64,000 nucleotides of DNA from an uncultured Lachnospiraceae bacterium (lineage in GTDB: Bacteria > Bacillota > Clostridia > Lachnospirales > Lachnospiraceae), in the NCBI GenBank assembly GCA_947626715.1, contig CANQTG010000002.1, forward strand, positions 23,073-87,072. The letters are read 5' to 3'. A program made the translations under genes and the position numbers. The number at the start of each line of letters is the position of its first letter. Position 1 is the first letter of the stretch. The notes beneath the pieces are model-generated. The model saw only the letters and a list, made by a program, of their open reading frames with translations. It was not told the origin of the DNA and made no database searches. Shown in pieces: positions 35,395-44,043 of this stretch.

Positions 35395-35781
35395 ATGATT
35401 GACAAAGAACGGCAGGATAATGCGTATCAATTTGCAAAGGCGCTGTGCTATTACGCGGGCAAGGACGAGGGATTTTTGGAGCGGTTCTGGGCGGAGCTGT
35501 GCGGGGAGGAGGATATCCTAGATGAGTTCTGCTATTATATGGAACATCAGACCTTTGCGTGCAGGGTCAAGATCGAGGGATATACGGTGATCGACGTCAT
35601 GGTCTGGCAGATCGATCATTTTAAGGCGGAGATGGACCGCCGCGATCCCGATATGAGGGATAACGGCGATCAAATGCTGCTCATGGCCTTCGATTCTTTC
35701 CTGAAAATGAGAAAGGAGCCGGGGCGGTATGTGCGCCTGATGAAGGACGAGACGGGCACGGACTATCCGGGGAAATATTAA
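35395..35781 (+). CDS. Small acidic protein of unknown function
   Basis: A 128-residue soluble, mostly helical protein (YQFAKALCYYAGKDEGFLERFW, then FCYYMEHQTFACRVKIEGYTVIDVMVWQIDHFKA). No signal peptide, membrane helix or known motif is visible. The ATG at 35395 is eight bases after GGGGG; ATG at 35389 is too close. It sits 15 bases before the beta-phosphoglucomutase gene and likely shares its transcript. Function unknown. Confidence 0.72.
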   Translation: MIDKERQDNAYQFAKALCYYAGKDEGFLERFWAELCGEEDILDEFCYYMEHQTFACRVKIEGYTVIDVMVWQIDHFKAEMDRRDPDMRDNGDQMLLMAFDSFLKMRKEPGRYVRLMKDETGTDYPGKY

Positions 35782-35796
35782 AGGAGAAACGGGAAA

Positions 35797-36429
35797 ATGG
35801 TCTTTATCTTTGATCTGGACGGCGTGATCGTGTTCACGGACCGATTCCATTATCTGGCATGGAAGCGGATCGCCGACGAAATGGGGATCTATTTTGACGA
35901 AAAGATCAACAACAGGCTCAGAGGCGTCAGCCGTATGGAGAGCCTTGCGATCATTTTGGAGCGATATACGGGAAAGGCTTTGTCAGAACAGGAAAAAACA
36001 GAGCTTGCGGAGCAAAAGAACGCCGTTTACAGGAGCTTTCTGGAGAAGATGACGCCGTCGGACGTCCCGGGCGAGGTAAGGGATACGCTGCAAAAGCTGC
36101 GGGCGGGCGGCTGTAAGCTGGCGATCGGCTCTTCCAGCAAAAATACGAAGTTTATCTTGGAAAGGGTGGGGCTTGCGGACTTTTTTGACGCAGTTTCGGA
36201 CGGCACCAACATCTCGCGTTCTAAGCCCGACCCCGAGGTATTCTTAAAGGCCGCCGAATTTCTGCGGGAAAAGCCCGAGGACTGCTATGTGGTGGAGGAC
36301 GCATACGCGGGGATCGAAGCGGCGAAGGCCGGCGGAATGCGGGCGATCGGGATCGGAGAGGCGGCATCCTGCGAAAAAGCGGATATCGCGATCTCTTCTT
36401 TCAGCGAATTGCTGGGGCTGATCGCATAG
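35797..36429 (+). CDS. pgmB: Beta-phosphoglucomutase
   Basis: A 210-residue HAD-family mutase that interconverts beta-glucose 1-phosphate and glucose 6-phosphate, in maltose, trehalose or kojibiose breakdown. The nucleophile/acid pair is in FDLDGVIVFTDRFHY, and the cap motif RLRGVSRMESL is the signature separating beta-PGM from other HAD phosphatases. GSSSKN and the Asp pair VVEDAYAGIEAAKAGG are present. AAAGGAG precedes the start. Its position after a sugar-phosphate-like importer fits sugar-phosphate metabolism, but no phosphorylase gene is adjacent. Confidence 0.92.
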   Translation: MVFIFDLDGVIVFTDRFHYLAWKRIADEMGIYFDEKINNRLRGVSRMESLAIILERYTGKALSEQEKTELAEQKNAVYRSFLEKMTPSDVPGEVRDTLQKLRAGGCKLAIGSSSKNTKFILERVGLADFFDAVSDGTNISRSKPDPEVFLKAAEFLREKPEDCYVVEDAYAGIEAAKAGGMRAIGIGEAASCEKADIAISSFSELLGLIA

Positions 36430-36498
36430 GCCCGGGGACTTCTATAGCGGCCGGGCGTTTACGATATTGGCAAAAGAGAAAAAGGCGGGAACGATACG

Positions 36499-38856
36499 AT
36501 GACATTGAGGGAATTACCGGTCGGGAAGATGGCGACCATCACGACCGTCGGCGGCGAGGGCGCTCTGCGCCAGCATTTTCTGGATATGGGAGTGATCCCC
36601 GGTACGGATATCGTACTGGTAAAATACGCCCCGTTGGGCGATCCGATGGAATTTATGATCCACGGATACGAGCTGACGCTGCGGGTAGCAGACGCGGAAA
36701 AGATCGGGATCCAGAGGATCCGGGAGGCCGAAGGGGACGGCGGAAGAGAGAAAAAGGAACAAAGCAGGGGTATCGTGCACCCGGGACTGGGAGAAGGCGG
36801 AAAGTACCATGTTAAGGCGACTGAAAATCCTCTGCCGGATACGGAGATCTTGAGCTTTGCGCTGGCGGGGAATCAAAACTGCGGGAAAACGACGCTCTTT
36901 AACCAGCTGACGGGCGCAAACCAGCATGTCGGGAATTTTCCGGGCGTTACGGTGGACCGGAAGGACGGCGTGATCAAAGGACATGCGAATACGCTGATCA
37001 CGGATTTGCCGGGGATCTATTCCCTTTCCCCCTATTCCAATGAGGAGATCGTGACCAGAGCCTACGTCATGCGGGAGAATCCAAAGGGGATCATCAATGT
37101 TGTGGACGCTTCCAATATCGAGCGCAACCTTTATCTGACCATGCAGCTCATGGAGCTGGATATCCCGATGGTGCTGGCGCTCAATATGATGGACGAGGTA
37201 AGAGGGAACGGCGGCTTTGTCCGTATCAACGAGATGGAGGAAATGCTGGGCATCCCGGTGGTGCCGGTCTCCGCGGCCAAGAACGAGGGGATCGACGAGC
37301 TGGTGCGCCATGCGCTGCATGTGGCGAAATATCAGGAGCGTCCGGGCAGGATCGACTTTTGCGGCGCGGACAGGAACGGGGGCGCGGTGCACCGCTGTCT
37401 CCATGCCATCATGCATTTGATCGAGGATCATGCGAAGGCGGCGGGGATCCCGGTGCGCTTTGCGGCGAGCAAGCTGGCGGAGGGCGATCGGGATATCCTA
37501 GAGAGCCTTTCCTTAGATCAGAACGAATGCGAAATGCTGGAGCATATCGTCTGCCAGATGGAAAAGGAGAGCGGAATGGATCGCGCGGCGGCCATTGCGG
37601 ATATGCGGTTTTCCTTTATCCGGGAGGTATGCGGGGCGACCGTCATAAAGCCGCGGGAGAGCAGGGAACATGCCAGAAGCGCGAAGATAGACAAGGTCCT
37701 GACAGGAAAGTATACGGCGATCCCGGCGTTTATCGCGATCATGGGGATCGTGTTCTGGCTGACCTTCAATGTGATCGGGGCATGGCTGCAGGGGCTTTTG
37801 GAGACGGGCATAGCGTGGCTGTCCGCCGTGGTGGATACGGCGCTTACGGCGTTCGGCGTCAATGAAGCGCTGCATTCCCTGATCGTTGACGGGATTTTTA
37901 ACGGCGTCGGCAGCGTCCTCAGCTTCCTGCCGATCATCGTTACGCTGTTTTTCTTTTTATCGCTGTTAGAGGACAGCGGCTATATCGCGCGGGTGGCCTT
38001 TGTGATGGACAGGCTGCTCAGAAAGATCGGCCTCTCGGGAAGGAGTATCGTGCCAATGCTGATCGGGTTCGGCTGTACGGTGCCGGGCGTTATGGCGACG
38101 CGCACCCTGCCGTCCGAGCGCGACAGAAAGATGACGGTGCTGCTGACCCCGTTTATGAGCTGTACGGCAAAGGTGCCGATCTACGGTTTTTTCACGGCGG
38201 TATTTTTCCCGGAGCACGGGGCGCTCGTCATGATCGGCCTGTACCTGCTGGGAATCGTTTTAGGGATCGTCATGGCGCTGCTCTTGAAAGGGACTGTCTT
38301 TCAGGGCGAGGCGGTGCCCTTTGTCATGGAGCTTCCGAACTATCGTATGCCGGGCGCGAAGAATGTAGGACATCTTCTCTGGGACAAGGCGCGGGATTTT
38401 CTACAGCGCGCCTTTACGGTGATCTTTATCGCGACGATCGTGATCTGGTTCCTTCAGACCTTTAACCTGCGTCTGAATCTCGTAACGGATTCACGGGAGA
38501 GTATGCTGGCGGCAGCTGCGGGCGCGATCGCGCCGCTCTTTGCCCCGCTGGGCTTTGGGGACTGGAGGATCTCCACCGCGCTGATCACCGGATTTATGGC
38601 GAAGGAGAGCGTGGTGGCGACACTGTCGGTGCTGCTCGGCAGTACGGATATGATCGTTTCCGTCCTTACGCCGCTTTCGGCGGCGAGCCTGCTGGTATTC
38701 TGCCTGCTCTATACGCCCTGCGTGGCGGCCATTACCTCGGTAAAGCGGGAGCTTGGCGCAAAGTGGGCGCTTGGCGTGGCGGCCGGACAGTGTATGATCG
38801 CGTGGCTGGCCGCGGGGATCGTCCGGCTGATCGGGCTGGCGTTCGGTTTTTTATAA
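36499..38856 (+). CDS. feoB: Fused FeoA-FeoB ferrous iron transporter
   Basis: A 785-residue ferrous iron importer with a FeoA SH3-like domain fused at the N-terminus (about 1-75; LPVGKMATITTVGG, LDMGVIPGTDI). The FeoB G-domain follows (G1 GNQNCGKT at 124-131, DLPGIYSLSPYSNEE, NMMDE), then the helical spacer and the membrane part with two Gate/Nucleoside-recognition halves (GFGCTVPGVMATRTL, CTAKVPIYGFF, LLYTPCVAAI). Separate FeoA is the usual arrangement; fusion occurs in some Firmicutes and Bacteroidetes. No Fur box was recognised upstream. Confidence 0.95.
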   Translation: MTLRELPVGKMATITTVGGEGALRQHFLDMGVIPGTDIVLVKYAPLGDPMEFMIHGYELTLRVADAEKIGIQRIREAEGDGGREKKEQSRGIVHPGLGEGGKYHVKATENPLPDTEILSFALAGNQNCGKTTLFNQLTGANQHVGNFPGVTVDRKDGVIKGHANTLITDLPGIYSLSPYSNEEIVTRAYVMRENPKGIINVVDASNIERNLYLTMQLMELDIPMVLALNMMDEVRGNGGFVRINEMEEMLGIPVVPVSAAKNEGIDELVRHALHVAKYQERPGRIDFCGADRNGGAVHRCLHAIMHLIEDHAKAAGIPVRFAASKLAEGDRDILESLSLDQNECEMLEHIVCQMEKESGMDRAAAIADMRFSFIREVCGATVIKPRESREHARSAKIDKVLTGKYTAIPAFIAIMGIVFWLTFNVIGAWLQGLLETGIAWLSAVVDTALTAFGVNEALHSLIVDGIFNGVGSVLSFLPIIVTLFFFLSLLEDSGYIARVAFVMDRLLRKIGLSGRSIVPMLIGFGCTVPGVMATRTLPSERDRKMTVLLTPFMSCTAKVPIYGFFTAVFFPEHGALVMIGLYLLGIVLGIVMALLLKGTVFQGEAVPFVMELPNYRMPGAKNVGHLLWDKARDFLQRAFTVIFIATIVIWFLQTFNLRLNLVTDSRESMLAAAAGAIAPLFAPLGFGDWRISTALITGFMAKESVVATLSVLLGSTDMIVSVLTPLSAASLLVFCLLYTPCVAAITSVKRELGAKWALGVAAGQCMIAWLAAGIVRLIGLAFGFL

Positions 38857-38963
38857 AAAAATAAGGCGGAGCATTTCCATGCCGCCGGATTTGTGATAAG
38901 ATGGATAACAAACGGATACCGGATAACAAAGGAAAAAGCATGGGAGCAGGAGGAAGTATCAAG

Positions 38964-40664
38964 ATGGAAGAAGGAAAAAAGGTGTCTTTTATCCATTCGA
39001 TCTCGGCGAAAATCACGATACTGACGATATGTGTCGTATTGCTGTCTTCGATTGGAAGCATGACGAATGCCAGCGCAAAGGCCGAGACGCTCGTCAGGAA
39101 CGTTTATTATGAGTATATGCTCAGCATTGTGGAGGCGGAGGCCGACGTGGTCAGCCAGATCACGGAAGCGACGGAGGTTACGACGGAGATCTATGCGGAC
39201 GTGCTGAAGGAGGTCAAGATGGACGGTATCGCTTCTTCGTGCGCATTTCTGGTCGATTCGGACGGGACGGTGCTCTACCATCCTGAAACGGATAAGATCG
39301 GAAAGCGGACGGAGGATACGGCGGTCTTAAATCTCGTATCGCAGCTTCAGTCGGGAAGCGTTCCAAAGGACGACGTGGTGCTGTATGAGGAACAGGGGAA
39401 AGAAAAATACGCGGGCTATGCGGTCACGGATCAGAACCAGATCGTAGTGCTGAGTGCAGATGAAAAGGAGCTGCTGCAGCCGCTGAACAAAATGCTGCGC
39501 GGAATGCTGCTGACCTCTGTGAGCAGCCTGCTTTTGTGCGTGATCATAGGATATGTCGTGAGCGTTTTCATCACCCGCCCGCTCGGCAGGGTGACGCAGA
39601 TCATCGCTAAGACGGCGCGGCTGGATTTTAGGCACAATCCCGGCGCCCATGAGCTGATGAAGCGCAGGGACGAGGCGGGAGCGATGATACGCGCGGCGCA
39701 CGAAATGCGGCAGAATCTGCGTAAAATGCTCAAGGATATCACCAGCGCGAGCGATCAGATCAAGGCGAACATGGACGAGCTGCAGCGGGTGACGATGGCG
39801 GTGGACAGCATGTGCTCGGACAATTCGGCGACGACGCAGGAGCTGGCGGCAGGAATGCAGGAGACGGCCGCGACGAGCGCTACCATCAATGAAAATGTAG
39901 AAGAGATCAAGAGCGGCGCGTCGGATATTGCGGATATGTCGTCCGAAGGGGCTAAGACCTCCGAAGAGGTCATGGAGCGTGCAAAGGACATGCGGGAGCG
40001 CACGGTGGCCGCAAGCGCTAAAACGACGGAGATGTATAACAATGTCAAGAAGAAGGCGCAGCAGGCGATCGAGGATTCCAAAGCCGCGGATAAGATCAAC
40101 GAACTGACGAGTACGATCATGGGGATCTCCTCTCAGACAGGGCTGCTGGCGCTGAACGCTTCCATTGAGGCGGCGCGCGCGGGAGAAGCGGGACGCGGCT
40201 TTGCCGTGGTCGCGACGGAGATCGGGAGTCTGGCCGACCAGACGACAAAGGCAGTTTCGAATATCGGCGTGATTATACAGGAGGTAAATGGCGCGGTCTC
40301 CAATATGGCGGACTGTCTGGAGGAAACGACCGGATTTTTGGAAAATACGATCCTCAAGGAATATAAGGAATTTGAGGTAGTGAGCGAGCAGTATCAGGAG
40401 GACGCGAAGATCTTCAAAAACAGTATGGAGAGCGTACAGAGCGCGATGGACGGCCTTACCCGATCCATTGACTCGATCGCGGACGCGATGGGCGGTATCA
40501 ACAATACGGTGAACGATTCTTCCGTCGGGATCACGGATATCGCGGACAAGACCTGCAACGTGGTGGAGAGCACAGGCTCGGTTCGGGATATGGTGACGCA
40601 GTGCTATAGCTGTCTGGATAATCTCAAAGAGATCGTAGAGCGCTTTACGCTGCCGGAGGCTTGA
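38964..40664 (+). CDS. Methyl-accepting chemotaxis protein
   Basis: A 566-residue receptor. First membrane helix at about residues 14-36 ([14 protein letters not shown]), an outside Cache-like ligand domain of about 150 residues, second helix near 185-205 ([22 protein letters not shown]), HAMP, then the signalling domain with the invariant hairpin tip ([33 protein letters not shown]). The ATG at 38964 is chosen because AGGAGG sits ten bases upstream; the frame opens earlier at 38901. The ligand is unknown. No other chemotaxis gene is adjacent, though a YjfB-like protein is encoded at 57351. Confidence 0.93.
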   Translation: MEEGKKVSFIHSISAKITILTICVVLLSSIGSMTNASAKAETLVRNVYYEYMLSIVEAEADVVSQITEATEVTTEIYADVLKEVKMDGIASSCAFLVDSDGTVLYHPETDKIGKRTEDTAVLNLVSQLQSGSVPKDDVVLYEEQGKEKYAGYAVTDQNQIVVLSADEKELLQPLNKMLRGMLLTSVSSLLLCVIIGYVVSVFITRPLGRVTQIIAKTARLDFRHNPGAHELMKRRDEAGAMIRAAHEMRQNLRKMLKDITSASDQIKANMDELQRVTMAVDSMCSDNSATTQELAAGMQETAATSATINENVEEIKSGASDIADMSSEGAKTSEEVMERAKDMRERTVAASAKTTEMYNNVKKKAQQAIEDSKAADKINELTSTIMGISSQTGLLALNASIEAARAGEAGRGFAVVATEIGSLADQTTKAVSNIGVIIQEVNGAVSNMADCLEETTGFLENTILKEYKEFEVVSEQYQEDAKIFKNSMESVQSAMDGLTRSIDSIADAMGGINNTVNDSSVGITDIADKTCNVVESTGSVRDMVTQCYSCLDNLKEIVERFTLPEA

Positions 40665-40671
40665 GAAAAGA

Positions 40672-40735
40672 AGGAGTCTGCTTCAGGGCTTTCCCATATG
40701 GGATAAGCTCTGCGGCAGCTCCTGTTTTTTTCTTT
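40672..40735 (+). terminator. Terminator after the chemotaxis receptor gene
   Basis: Outer stem AGGAG-CTGC / GCAG-CTCCT with a one-base bulge and an inner palindrome TCCCATATGGGA, followed by a run of seven T. Confidence 0.8.
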
Positions 40736-40788
40736 TTCTTGCTCTTTTTTAGCGGTCTTTCTTTTTTCTGATCTTTTTTTGGGGGGGG

Positions 40789-40960
40789 CTATGGGAGGCC
40801 AGTGCTGTGACAAAGTTGTCGGCATCGACCCTTGCTGATAAGATGATACGGTAGCTTTGGGAGATATGTGTTGCGACGGAGTTGTCGGCTTCGCCTTTGC
40901 TGATAAAACGATACGGCGGCTATGGGAGATTTGCGCTACGACAGAGTTACCGGATCGGCG
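40789..40960 (+). repeat. 65-bp degenerate tandem repeat, 2.6 copies
   Basis: Units start with CTATGGGAG or CTTTGGGAG at 40789, 40855 and 40920. Shared parts include GACAAAGTTGTCGGC-like and TGCTGATAA-GATACGG sequences. It fills the leader before the Nudix gene; a run of eight G (40781-40788) abuts it. Apart from this array and the preceding terminator, the 40665-41010 gap holds nothing I recognise. Confidence 0.8.
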
Positions 40961-41010
40961 GATCAATCGAGGTGCCGGGAAAGGGGTTTTGGGAGGAGGC
41001 CGGTGTTGTG

Positions 41011-41565
41011 ATGGAGCTGTTGGATATCGTAGATGAAAACGGGACGCCGATCGGGCGGACGGTGGAGAGGGAGGAAGCGCACAGAAAGGGGATACGGCAC
41101 CGGACGGCGCATGTCTGGCTGCTTAGGGAAGGCGTTTTGGGTACGGAGGTATTGCTCCAGAAAAGGAGCGAAAACAAGGATTCCTTCCCCGGCTGTTACG
41201 ATATCTCCAGCGCGGGCCATATCCCGGCGGGCGCAGATTACCTTGCGTCCGCGGTAAGGGAACTGAAAGAGGAGCTTGGGATTGTGGCGGGGGAGGAGGA
41301 GCTGCAGTTTTGCGGGCAGAGAAGATTCTGCTTTCGAGGAACGTTTTACGGCAGGCCGTTTGTCGACAATCAGATCAGCAATATATATTGTCTCTGGAGA
41401 GACGTCGAGCCAAAGGAGCTGCGCTTGCAGCGCGAGGAGGTGGAAAGCGTGCTTTGGATGGATCTGGCAGAGTGCAAAAGGGCGGTCGCGCAAGGGCGTA
41501 TTAAAAGCTGCATATATCCCGAAGAGCTGGCGCTGCTTCCTGATAAGCGCGGCAGCGCCGGCTGA
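41011..41565 (+). CDS. Nudix hydrolase (YfcD/IPP-isomerase-like)
   Basis: A 184-residue Nudix protein. It begins with MELLDIVDENGTPIGRTVER, typical of the YfcD group, and carries the Nudix helix GHIPAGADYLASAVRELKEELGI, where the first conserved Glu of the box is replaced by Ala while the REL-EEL core is intact. Such proteins hydrolyse nucleoside diphosphate derivatives or act as IPP-isomerase relatives. The open frame extends into the 65-bp repeats upstream, but the family N-terminus and GGGAGGAGG favour the ATG at 41011. Confidence 0.85.
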   Translation: MELLDIVDENGTPIGRTVEREEAHRKGIRHRTAHVWLLREGVLGTEVLLQKRSENKDSFPGCYDISSAGHIPAGADYLASAVRELKEELGIVAGEEELQFCGQRRFCFRGTFYGRPFVDNQISNIYCLWRDVEPKELRLQREEVESVLWMDLAECKRAVAQGRIKSCIYPEELALLPDKRGSAG

Positions 41566-41594
41566 GTCGCGTCCGCGTCGCGGCTGTGTTTAAA

Positions 41595-41800
41595 GAGCGG
41601 GCTGATATACGCTCCGCGGAGGATGCGCGGAGATGCGCAGAGATTCGGCTCAGAAGATCTCTGCGAAGGGAAATCCGAATTTTGCGCCAAGACCCGCAAG
41701 CAGGTCTTGAATTTCCGCAGGAGGGATACCTATAATCTCCCGAACTGGCAGGGAAGTAACCGCAAGCGGGTCTTGAATTTCCGTGGGAGGGATACGGCAG
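41595..41800 (+). repeat. Dispersed intergenic repeat, copy B (fullest copy)
   Basis: Contains GATACGCTCCGCGG-like start, ATGCGCAGAGATTCGG, CAGAAGATCTCTGCGAA, GCGCCAAGACCCGC and GGTCTTGAATTTCCG, the last part twice (41691 and 41761), each followed by GGAGGGATAC. It lies just upstream of the glutathione peroxidase promoter. Confidence 0.75.
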
Positions 41801-41828
41801 ATTGGCGTAAAATTTATTCAAAAAGGGA

Positions 41829-41856
41829 TTGACAAGTCAAAATAATTGCATATAAT
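41829..41856 (+). promoter_or_regulatory. Consensus promoter of the glutathione peroxidase gene
   Basis: Perfect TTGACA (41829-41834), 16-base spacer and perfect TATAAT (41851-41856). The -35 box overlaps a short palindrome TTGACAAGTCAA. Confidence 0.85.
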
Positions 41857-41858
41857 TA

Positions 41859-41872
41859 GATTGTAAACAATC
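41859..41872. promoter_or_regulatory. Dyad over the transcription start, candidate operator
   Basis: Perfect inverted repeat GATTGT-AA-ACAATC immediately after the -10 box. The half-site resembles MarR/OhrR-type operators, which would fit peroxide control; this is inference. Confidence 0.5.
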
Positions 41873-41910
41873 AAATAGGCAAAAATAGAAACATAGCGGA
41901 GGGCATGACA

Positions 41911-42456
41911 ATGAACGTATATGATTTTACCGTAACGGCGCAGGATGGCAGCGAGGTCTCTCTTTCCGATTACCGCGGCAAGGTGCTGCTGATCGTGAAT
42001 ACGGCGACGGGGTGCGGATTTACGCCGCAGTATGACGAGCTGCAGGATATCTATGAGGAACATCAAAAGGACGGTCTGGAGATCTTGGATTTTCCGTGCA
42101 ATCAGTTCGGGGAGCAGGCACCGGGGAATGACGAGGAGATCCATTCCTTCTGCACAGGACGCTATGGGATCACGTTCCCGCAGTTTTCCAAAGTTGAGGT
42201 AAACGGGGAAAATGCGATCCCGCTCTATCGGTGGCTGACGGAGAATACGAAGTTTGAGGGCTTTGACAAGCTGCATCCGATCGGCGTGCTGCTGAGCCAA
42301 ATGTTGAAAAAGCAGGATAAGGATTATAAGGACAGCAGCGATATCAAGTGGAATTTCACTAAATTCCTGATCGACCGCGAGGGTAAGATCGTGGCGCGCT
42401 TCGAGCCCACGGCTTCTTTGAAAAAGATAAAGAGCAGGATAGAGGAGGTTTTGTGA
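41911..42456 (+). CDS. Glutathione peroxidase family thiol peroxidase
   Basis: A 181-residue cytoplasmic peroxidase. The active-site motif is NTATGCGFTPQY with Cys in place of selenocysteine. FPCNQFGEQ with the active-site Gln, and KWNFTKFL with the Trp-Asn pair, complete the tetrad. Such bacterial Cys-GPx enzymes reduce hydroperoxides, generally using thioredoxin. GGAGGG is too close to the ATG at 41905, so 41911 is chosen. It is monocistronic, with a consensus promoter, a dyad operator and a strong terminator. Copies of the dispersed repeat lie on both sides. Confidence 0.93.
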   Translation: MNVYDFTVTAQDGSEVSLSDYRGKVLLIVNTATGCGFTPQYDELQDIYEEHQKDGLEILDFPCNQFGEQAPGNDEEIHSFCTGRYGITFPQFSKVEVNGENAIPLYRWLTENTKFEGFDKLHPIGVLLSQMLKKQDKDYKDSSDIKWNFTKFLIDREGKIVARFEPTASLKKIKSRIEEVL

Positions 42457-42547
42457 GGCACATGGGAAGAGAAATGCAGACGCAGGTTTGCTGCTTTTGA
42501 CCGCGTGGTTCTTATGATAAATGGATAATTGAAAATGAAGCAAAATC

Positions 42548-42580
42548 AAAGCTTCCGGGTGTGTGCCGGAAGCTTTTTCT
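42548..42580 (+). terminator. Terminator of the glutathione peroxidase gene
   Basis: 11-bp stem AAAGCTTCCGG / CCGGAAGCTTT, seven-base loop, then TTTTCT. Confidence 0.9.
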
Positions 42581-42604
42581 GTCTTTCAAGTTATGAAAAG
42601 TAGA

Positions 42605-42668
42605 ATGACTGAATCTCGTGCCAAGACCCGCAAGCGGGTCTTGAGCAGAATACGCTATCCCTCCCGTC
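42605..42668. repeat. Dispersed intergenic repeat, copy C (palindromic core)
   Basis: Contains GTGCCAAGACCCGC and GCGGGTCTTGA, which together form a perfect 10-bp inverted repeat around AA (about 42621-42642), then TATCCCTCCCG. It lies between the convergent peroxidase and SpoIID-like genes. Confidence 0.7.
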
Positions 42669-43942
42669 TAGGCGGGCTCGGAGATCTGGGTCACTGCCGT
42701 ATAGATACCTGAGATCTGGTACCAAGTGGCGTAATCCACGACGCCGGTCGCGGGCAGGTCGAAAATGTTCTGAAAGGCGCGTACGGCCTCGGCCGTCCGC
42801 TGTCCATAGATCCCGTCGGCAGCAATCTGGGGGATCGCGGGGTAATTTCTGGCGATACGGTTAAGCTGCTCCTGAATCTGCCTTACCTTTTGCCCGCTGG
42901 AGCCGATCGTTAAGTGATAGCCGGGCCATGAGGCGGGGACGCCGGAAATGCTGTCCGCGGAGTTGATATACATATCGTTCCCGTAATAATAACGAATGAT
43001 CTCGATAGCGGAATAGCCTTCGTCCGCTAGGTATTTTGTGCCCCACTGCTTTAAGCCGGGACAGCTTACCTGCCTGCCGTCGCAGTAGGAGGTAAAGATC
43101 GGCTGTCTGACGCCGGGGCGGGAAAGATAATTCGCAAAAACGTTATCCACCAGAATGCTGATATTTTCATAGATGTTGCGTCCGTAGACCCATTTCTGGT
43201 CATAGGCGGTGGAAGAGGTGATCGTAAAATCATAGCCGCGGTTCCGGTACCATTCCGTATAGACCCGGTTTAAGGTAAAGGACTGAATGACAAGGATATT
43301 GGCATAAAGCGCCGCTTCCGGCCAAGTGGCGTATATTTCGGAGGAAACGACATTCTTGATATAGTCCCGGTAGCGGACATAGTAATTTTTGGCCGAAGAA
43401 TCGGAAGGGACGCCGTCGTGCACGACCACATATTCCGGGATAACGACGCGGCTGAGAATGATCTCGCCGGATTCGTCGGTGGGCTTGATCTCCTCCTCGT
43501 CGATCTTGGGCGGATAATTTCCAAATAGGGTATGTTCGGGAATAAAGATATCCTGCTGCGGTATGTTGGAAGAGATCGGCTGCAGACGGATCGGCTGTAT
43601 GGCGGTGGTATCCGCGAGGATCTCCGTGCCGGATACCAGAATGGATTCATACCCCTCGGCCCGCACCTCAATGTTATATTCGGAATAGGGCTGCACCGGC
43701 TGCTCGGGCTCTAGGCTGTATTCAGGATTGGGAGCGGGCAGGAGGACGGGCGGCGTCAGCCCGCTTTCGTCGGTCGTGAGCGTCATAAGCGGCTGCTGCG
43801 GATCTCCGGTATAGGAAACGGTAACGACGGCGCCTTCTATGGGGATCAGGCCGACCGTGGAAGTGACAAAGATCCTCAGGACTCCTTCAAACGGGCTTTC
43901 CTGCGCGCTTTGCTGCGCTTGGGAGAAAGGACTTGGGGACAT
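42668..43942 (-). CDS. SpoIID-domain peptidoglycan-binding protein
   Basis: A 424-residue protein with no signal peptide. Residues about 20-125 form a carboxypeptidase-like beta domain (IEGAVVTVSYTGDP, EVRAEGYESILVSG). About 165-330 is SpoIID-like (YIKNVVSSEIYATWPEAALYA, FTITSSTAYDQKWVYGRNIY, FTSYCDGRQV). The last 70 residues are a PG_binding_1 domain (IGSSGQKVRQIQEQLNRIAR, AADGIYGQRTAEAVRAFQ). SpoIID proteins are lytic transglycosylases acting in spore engulfment; this composite may act on cell wall or in spore formation, and how it is exported is unclear. Its ribosome site is buried in a hairpin (43950-43980). Confidence 0.85.
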   Translation of the reverse strand: MSPSPFSQAQQSAQESPFEGVLRIFVTSTVGLIPIEGAVVTVSYTGDPQQPLMTLTTDESGLTPPVLLPAPNPEYSLEPEQPVQPYSEYNIEVRAEGYESILVSGTEILADTTAIQPIRLQPISSNIPQQDIFIPEHTLFGNYPPKIDEEEIKPTDESGEIILSRVVIPEYVVVHDGVPSDSSAKNYYVRYRDYIKNVVSSEIYATWPEAALYANILVIQSFTLNRVYTEWYRNRGYDFTITSSTAYDQKWVYGRNIYENISILVDNVFANYLSRPGVRQPIFTSYCDGRQVSCPGLKQWGTKYLADEGYSAIEIIRYYYGNDMYINSADSISGVPASWPGYHLTIGSSGQKVRQIQEQLNRIARNYPAIPQIAADGIYGQRTAEAVRAFQNIFDLPATGVVDYATWYQISGIYTAVTQISEPA

Positions 43943-43949
43943 GGCAATA

Positions 43950-43980
43950 CCTCCGCATTTTTTGCTATCCTATGCGGAGG
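43950..43980 (-). promoter_or_regulatory. Hairpin sequestering the ribosome binding site
   Basis: On the minus strand, CCTCCGCAT pairs perfectly with ATGCGGAGG around a 13-base loop. The 3' arm is the Shine-Dalgarno sequence of the SpoIID-like gene, a few bases before its ATG, so translation may need the hairpin to open. Confidence 0.65.
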
Positions 43981-44043
43981 CAGCCGTTTTGTTACAGATA
44001 ACATATGCTTTTTAAGAAAAGTAAAACAAGCGTTATGTTAAAA

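Noticed and set aside
40882..41010. N-terminal extension of the Nudix protein
   Set aside because: The family N-terminus begins at 41011, and the upstream codons come from the tandem repeats.
43990..44043. Terminator for the minus-strand ABC permease gene
   Set aside because: Only weak, widely spaced complementarity (TAACATA / TATGTTA) with no clean stem-plus-T structure.
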